Assembly: GCF_965638725.1 (NCBI RefSeq)
Contig: NC_134963.1
Location: forward strand, 12,862,501-12,926,500
Source: Aptenodytes patagonicus
Lineage: Eukaryota > Chordata > Aves > Sphenisciformes > Spheniscidae
Length of the DNA: 64,000 nt
Reading direction: 5' to 3'
Shown here: positions 57,101 to 64,000 of the stretch, piece after piece
Layout: the number at the start of each line of letters is the position of its first letter
Position numbering within the stretch: the stretch's first letter is position 1
The notes under the pieces: model-generated
Told to the model about the DNA's origin: nothing
Seen by the model: the letters and a program-made list of their open reading frames with translations, nothing else
Databases searched by the model: none
Translations under genes and position numbers: made by a program

Positions 57101-60100
57101 CGCTGGAGATTGGTCTCTCTTACTCATCTTCACCTCTCAAAAATCTACTTTCTTTTTGGTCTTCATAGTTTTTTTTTAATTGCAGTTTTCTGTGGTCATG
57201 ACTTCTCTTGTGAGTAAAACAGCCTTTGGTTGATAGAATAAAATTTTACTTTGTCTAAAAACAATAATTTATGTGCAGGGCACTGAGATGAAGAAGCTGT
57301 CGTGTGTTTAATTGCTTTATTAATACTGCTCTTGTAAAAAGAAATACTCATCATTTCTCTTGCTGGTGACGAAACAAGCAAGAGACTTGTGACTAATACT
57401 TCTGTCATGATGCCAGATGATAGGTAGAATGATAGATCATCTACCTTCTCACAGTGGGAAAACATAAGAAAACCTTAAACATTCTCCAGCTCTTCTCCAT
57501 CCGCTGGCTACAATATATTCCAGTTCTAAAAATGTTAGTTTTCTGTCTGGCTTTAACAATTTCCTTTCTTTCAGTGGGCCTCTGTCATGACATTGTGAAA
57601 CTCGGGCCACATTCTTCTGCCACTGCTTAAAAAAAAACAAAACCAAAAAAGCAGGGCTCTAGAGCTGTAGAGCCATCAGCAATCTCCATCAAGTTACCAC
57701 CCACATCTTCTTCCAAGGTAGACTGGGGTTCCCACATTAATTTCTGGAACGTTGTCCTCCTTTCATTCCCAGAAGCTGCTTTTAAAGTAAAAAGAAGCTG
57801 CTTTAATTAGATTTTTAACCACGTGCTTCTTGGCCCCTTGTACTCTGTTGTCTTTCAAAGATGTTGCTTGCCCACTATCTGTAATTACTTGGGTTATCTT
57901 TAAGTTTTAGCAGAATGCCCATCAGATTGAAAGCTTCATTTTAAAACTTTCTACCTATTATAGTTATAAGTAGTACTAAGATCCACATGACTGAAAAATG
58001 TTAAATATTTTGTTGTCATTTCCCCCTGCCCTGCTCTGTGAGTTTACATTGTGCTTTTGGCAGTGCTTTGTGTAAAGTCAGTTGCTGGTGATGACTTACA
58101 GTTTTTGGCTTATAAAGAGTTTGGTGTTGCTTCCAAGTCTGCTCCCACTCTCTGTTGCAGAGAACCCTTACAGAAACGAAAACTTCTTAAAAAGAAAAAT
58201 CCACCATTTTGAGAGTACTTTCTTAGTAATTACATTTTTAACAAGCCAGTTAAACGATATACCACATTTCACAAAAGTTCCTTTTTTAAAAAAAGGGAAA
58301 CAACTCACCTCAGAGTGGTTGGCAGGTCAAGCCAGCAAGTCTTTTTAACTTGTCTTTATTTATATCTCAATATACTAACCTTTTATTTGGCATCCCCAGT
58401 ATCTGGGTGAGATTTGCTGGGATTTTATTTCTCCTTATAGGCACAGGCTTTTCAAACTTGAGATACCTTGATTTTTAAGGGTAGATTTACATTTGTTGAA
58501 TGGTCTTTGCATTTATGCTCTTGGGAGATATGCTTGTTACTTACTGAATGGGAAGTTGCTGGAGTTAATGAAAAATACTCTCTTCAAGGACTAAAATCTC
58601 TCAAGTTTGCATTCTGATACCCCGTTTAAGAGCCTTCAGGATAGGAATGTCTCAATAAGACTGCACTAAATATGGATATGGTTGCAGTGTCTCTTTAGTG
58701 TCCCCATTCTCTGTTGCTGGAATCCTCCTTTTGCTGATAGCCAGGGCACTCTACATCTCATGGGCAGAATTTGTGCTTCTAATGCTTTTAATGAATTCAG
58801 AATTTATACTAATATTTCTGTTCTTCATTTCATCATCTTTATGTGTGTCTCAAATTTTGTAACTGGCACTTTGCCTGGATGGGTCTATATTCAGATCTGT
58901 TTATGCTGCTTGGATAGGATTTCCACTGTTTAAAAGACGCTATTTTTTTCCTCCCTTAAGTTTTGTGTCTATTCTTGCATAACCATGCAAATCTTACCCT
59001 TCCCTTTATTGGTTATAGGGTCCACATGCTTTCCTGTTTCTGTTACTTTTTAAAAGGCAGATAATTAACTTAGAATGTGCAAGGTCTGACAGTATTTTGT
59101 TTCTGGCTGTGTCCAAAACCATTTTTACATATGCAGATGGATAGGATCATAGCGATCTTTAGCAATCTTGTTACTGACTATTGTTATCTGTGTGGCAAAG
59201 GTGAGATGCTGAGGTATCTGAGGTGGTGGTCCTGCTGGCAGTTGAGTCAATGTAATGGCTTGCTGCTGCTCAAAGGGGAGGTGGCTTTACTTTCACTCGT
59301 CCTTACCCCTTTTCTGCTCCCTCGTCTGGCTGTTTGGACATACCCCTTTCCTTCCTGCTGACTGCTGTGCTCACCTCTCTTTTCTAACCCAAAAGAAAGA
59401 AGTTAATTTTTTTGGCTGGGTATATATTCTGGTGTACTGGTTCACAGAGGGGTCTTGCGAGAGCCAGAGCCAACACAAGTAAGTGGCAGCAGCACATGTC
59501 TGGAAGAGGGAGTAAAACCTCTCCATTTTTGGCAGTGGTGAACTGTTAATTCGCCTTTCTGCATCTTGTGAAACTGTATCCTTCACTCCATGGTGTTCAC
59601 TGTCCAGTGGAACTCCTGTGTGCCGTTCCCACATAAACCCTGATGTAATGTTTTCCTTCCCTAGATGAGTTAGAATCAGCAGTTACCAAATTATGATCGC
59701 CAAGTGGTGAGCGCTCTACAGCTGTTGTAAGGTGTCCTCTTAAGAGGTCAAACTTCCACACTTGTCATTTCCACCTGAGAGCTCTGGAGCGCAAGCAAAT
59801 GAGGCTTGCTGTTGCCCAAAGATTTGGAAACCACTGCTGTGTGTTCACACTGTTCTGATTTGCCACTGCTTATGGCACTAAGCTACTGCTTAGAAGCTGC
59901 TCAGAAGAGTTATCCAATACTGGATTAGCATGTGTTGTAACCTCAATGCTGCTTACGACAATTTTCAGTTCAAGTCAGACCCAACTGCCTACAGTTATGC
60001 AAATCTCAACCAAATACAGTCCACCCAGGGCTTAAAAAATGCCCTTGTCTACCCTCATTTCAGTGGGCTTGTAGAGGGTTGCTTAGTAGTAGCTGGGTGC

Positions 60101-63100
60101 CACACACCTCTGCACTTGGCAGTTTTTCTCCAAGTCCTGTAGTCCAGGGCCGAGCAGGGTCTGGCACACAAATGATGGCAGTGTTTTCCACTCTGGTCTA
60201 CTGTCCTTGTAGTTGTTACTGTTCTCTGCCTGTCTGTTTTCCAGAAAGGTGTGAGAACAAATTGCCTAGGTCTCTAAAGAGCGTACTTTTGTGCTGAAGG
60301 AAGAAGGCTAGTCTGCTGGAGGAGACAGATGACTCTACATGCTGCTAGGGAAGAAGAATAATAGGTAGAGGGAGTCTTTCCTTTCATTGCACAAAGAGGA
60401 CAAACGGACTTTTGGCAAGATATTAATTATAGGGCATCAACCTGACGTACCTGACTTCGAGAGAGCAGCACGGGTTTGGAGTGGCATCCATTGTAGCAAA
60501 ATTGTAGGGTATGATAAATTTCCCAGTGCTGTGATGCGCTTACTGCCCACTGGCACTATTTCCATGAGTGTTTGCCTGGCTGATCAGCCAACGGACTAGA
60601 AATGTCTCGAGCCCTGAGCTTCTGTTTATTCCCTCTACCACAGCTGTGGTTTAAAATCTATAGTGTCTTGTTTCCTGCTGTTTCTATACCCACCCTTGGA
60701 CTCTTTGCTCTGTTTAATGGAGGTCTCCTTTGTACTAGATTTGTTAGATGTTTGTAAAATGGCAGCGCACACTGTGTTTTGACCTCGTACTTGTGGAGTA
60801 GCTGCATGCTGATGTAGCAGGAAGGATCTGGTTCCTCAGATAGCTGGCTTGGCTGAGCCCCTCTTCCTGTAGGAATACAAGGGAGTTGGTATTTTGATCA
60901 GAGGCCTTGGCCCTGGGAAATTGTCCCTGAGGGGTCAGTTCAGTGGCTGCATGTTTGGTTTTCATGATTTTTTTTGTTTTTTTGTTTTGGCAGAGGAGAG
61001 CAGGTCTTGCTCGACTTTTTTGAATGTTGATCCCAGTTTCTAGAAACTTTCTGAGGGAAGCCAGCAGCAAATAAAAATTCTTATGCATGGGGAGGGTTAA
61101 CTTACTATTTCGCGTGTGTAAGGATAAATAGAGGACTAAAAAGGTTAGTGCATTGGTGACTAGTGTTTTTATTTTTATTTTTTTTTTCCATCTAGGATGT
61201 TGGCTGAAATCCAGCCCAGGTCAGTACTGAGGTGGTATCAACTGCTTAGTCACTTGTGTAAAACGTTTACACTCACTCCAGTCTGTTCCTTCCACCAAAC
61301 TCAGTCATGATGCCATTTCACTCTTTAGTTTGAGTGTTGCTGTGTTTGAGCAGAACTAATGTCCTTTACTTTTGTCTGAGCCAACGCGCCTCCCTCCCAG
61401 AGAGAGTTAGGTCAATACTGGCCATTTGCTAATGCCTTTGTCTGGGACTTCCTGGAAATGCCTGAAGATCTATTTGCTGTCAGGCGGAGATCAGAAATAG
61501 ATCTCGCACAAGAAGAGCCACTCTAGGAGAGGACTGTCAGAGGCTGTACTTACCCTCCTTGGAGACCAAAGCTGTTTCCAATTTGGCAGTTGACACACAG
61601 GGAGAAAGATGGAGACTCTCTAATTTGTGTGGATTGTTGTTCCTCGTAATCTTTCATAGGGCTAACTATAACTGCCCGTAGAAACACCAGTCTATTTGCT
61701 TCCAAAAGGAGAGGATTCTGACAAAAGGCTCGGTAGCAGGTGGAGCTCATAGCAGGCTGCAGATTCAGGCTGAGAAATTCCAACTTAAGTATTTTTAGTA
61801 CAGGCCTGAGAGTCAGACTTGCTTTCTATTCTGATATAACGTGGACTTGCCATGTTATGTTGAGCTGTTCAGGGCTGCATCTCAGTTCTCCGTTTCTGAA
61901 AGGTAGATAATTTTTTGTGCTATCAAGGGGGTGTGAATGATAGGGTGAGGATTCTGATTTGTGATCCTCGTTGGAATTCAGATGCAGTGGCTGCAGATGT
62001 TACTGCATATAGTTGCTGCAGGTCACAGCCTGTTATATCAATATAAAATGAGATACGTGGAGGTTTAGGGTGTGGAGCTGTCAACTGCTGTGACTGAAAA
62101 ATGTGGCTGAAAATGGCTTCCACTTCTGCTATTAGTGCTGTAACTTGTGGGTGGGACAATCATCTGAGGACAGTAGTACTTAAGTCATGGTGGTCTGACT
62201 CACTGGAGGTCATGATTTGGAGTACTGAGTTAAGTCTGTGTGAAGCATTTTACATATCACAAACTTTTCTTGTGCAATTTCCAACTTCTCTGTTCAGTAA
62301 ACCAGAACCTGGCTTTGTTCTCTTAAACATTGTACAAATGATGAGATTAGCTCTGCCTACTGCTTTTGCATGCGCTGTGTCACAGGATGTGCTGGAGCTA
62401 TGACTTGCAAACCCTTTACAAACTTTTCCTGACCCTCCTGAAGATTGTTCATAGAGCAGTGGAAGAATTTTTTGACTAAGCTTATCCATCTTTGGTAATT
62501 GTTTCCTGTTGGTCAGGACTCAGTTTGAGAATACAGTGAATCTAGATAGAAAGGAACCATGCAAGGGATTATTTTCTTTTAGCTTCACACAACTGTGGGT
62601 CATCTGTCTGTGAATCGCTATACAGAGGCATTCAAGGCTTGTGTAGCTGGGGATCTGGCATTCTCAGAAGCCTTTGGTAGCTGTGAAACTGAAAACATTT
62701 GTTTAGTGTAAGTTGGAACATGAATTCAGTTTAAGGCACCAGGTCTTAGCATAGGGTGTGTGTTCCTGGCGTGAGCTGTTTGCTGCTCAGGACTGTAAAC
62801 AGAGGGAAGTAAATATAAGATGTCTCCTTTCACTTCAAGTGTGGAGAAAGCCATGCTATAAAAAAGAGGATGCTGTACACAACAGGAAATAACCCTTCCC
62901 TCCCTCCCTCCCCCCCCAGCACTTTCTGGAAATGAGAAATAAATGGGAGGACACACCTTTGGGAGGGAGCAGGCTCTGAACCCAAGAGTTGTCACAGTGC
63001 TGCTAGTAGGTTCAAGTATTCCTCTTGGAGGCAATACGTGAAGAATATAACAACCAGCTTAAGCTGGATTTGCATGGCCTTTCTTTGCTCTATGCTGTCC

Positions 63101-64000
63101 TTAGATCTTTAGCGCCAGTAAGAGTTTGTTCTTCCTGGTGTTTCTGTTGACAGCTTCTGAATGCGATAGCCACGGCAGTGGAGTGGACAGCTTAGGTTAA
63201 TTGAAGAGCTTGAAAAGGCTACACTTGGTTTAGCAGCTTTTCGGCTGAAAACAAACAAACAAAAAAAAGCATTCAAACCATATTTTCTTTGGAAATTGGT
63301 CTGGTAACCTTACTGTTTTTTTCTGGAGCATCAGGTACATCCCTTCTGAAAGGAGATGGTACTTAAATCACAAATCACTTCCAGTGTGAGGGTGCTCAGC
63401 AAACCTAGAACATACTGAGGAATATTTCTCTCTGACCATGTAAGCAGTTATGTGCCTTGTGAGTCTTGACTTCCATTATCTCATCCATCTAACGAACTGT
63501 TCTGAGGTAGCGGAAAGGGGATGAAAGTTTTTCTAAGGGAGTTGGAGGAAGGCAGAATGACTATGCGTTTCTCTTTTGTAGGTGGTGGTTCATTTCTCTC
63601 AGCCAGTTTGAGCTGGGGTCTAATTTGGTGTTCAAGAGCTAAGTGGAAAAAATCTGGTCCTACAGGAAAATCTTTTGTGGTTCCTTCACACAGCTTGGAC
63701 TGTAGGCCAGAGAGTGCTGTGGATTTGTGTTGTTTCATCCAGGAAACCGTGCTGACTCAGATCTTCGAGGCAGTTGCAGTGTCTCTCAGCCTGCATGCTG
63801 CGTTGATGATCCCATGCCCTGTGGGTCTGGTTAAGATTAGGTTACCTTCCTGCCAACTCGGTGATGTGAACGGAGCCAGCAGTCGAAGGATTTCCCAGCC
63901 TGTTGCATTAAAGATGACAAGAGGTGGATCTGAGATGCTCACTCAAGGAACGGGGCTGTGATTCCCAGGGACTGCTGGTGTCAAGCTGCAAACTGGTCAG
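47733..64000 (+). other. PXN: PXN intron 1 (continues beyond the window)
   Basis: No exon encoding the next paxillin residues (DALLADLES) was found up to base 64000. The intron contains a TTTC tract (51066-51097), T and A runs and a TCCC repeat near 62890, but no CR1 copy that I recognise. Open frames are short and not protein-like. One 24-nt candidate microexon is noted at 61196-61219. Confidence 0.7.
61196..61219 (+). CDS. Candidate 24-nt microexon in PXN intron 1
   Basis: A long T tract and CCATCTAG precede 24 nt followed by GTCAGT. In the PXN phase it reads GCWLKSSP with no stop and keeps phase. It may be chance; no paxillin isoform with it is known to me. Confidence 0.15.

Noticed and set aside
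63521-63961. 146-codon frame near the window end as PXN exon 2
   Set aside because: The translation has no paxillin LD motif (no DALLADLES) and no acceptor in the right phase.
1-64000. CRISPR arrays, bacterial operons, phage or plasmid features
   Set aside because: The sequence is vertebrate, with spliced genes, CpG islands and LINE elements; no such structures are present.

Overview
The window is vertebrate nuclear DNA and almost certainly from a bird. Introns are short to medium, promoters are CpG-rich, and the only recognisable interspersed repeats are CR1 LINEs with typical avian 3' ends. Gene order is MSI1 (+), PLA2G1B (+), SIRT4 (-), two U4 snRNA genes (+), PXN (+). This matches the human 12q24 block, where RNU4-1/RNU4-2 also lie beside SIRT4 and PXN. 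The species cannot be named from the sequence alone.

Layout. 1-3713: a CpG island with a near-perfect 38-bp palindrome, then sequence upstream of the first visible MSI1 exon. 3714-16770: the last eight coding exons and 3' UTR of Musashi-1; the first RRM and part of the second lie before base 1. 16770-19153: intergenic. 19154-21150: complete pancreatic phospholipase A2, followed directly by a (TCG)16 microsatellite. 21200-32100: a gene I do not recognise, with a CpG-island promoter, five in-phase coding exons giving 254 residues and a polyadenylation signal just after the stop; two CR1 copies lie in its introns. 34308-39860: complete SIRT4 on the minus strand, convergent with the previous gene, with a non-coding first exon and a promoter carrying two ZNF143-type motifs. 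42003-42757: two tandem U4 snRNA genes. 43471-44739: a 193-bp inverted repeat with arms 192/193 identical. 47090-48170: CpG island with PXN exon 1; its first intron fills the rest of the window.

The genes are not one pathway: an RNA-binding translational regulator, a secreted digestive lipase, a mitochondrial sirtuin, a spliceosomal RNA and a focal-adhesion adaptor sit together by conserved synteny. The best candidates for something undescribed are the 254-residue gene between PLA2G1B and SIRT4 and the 193-bp inverted repeat between the U4 genes and PXN. All exon models come from reading splice sites and phase by eye; no alignment or transcript data were available.
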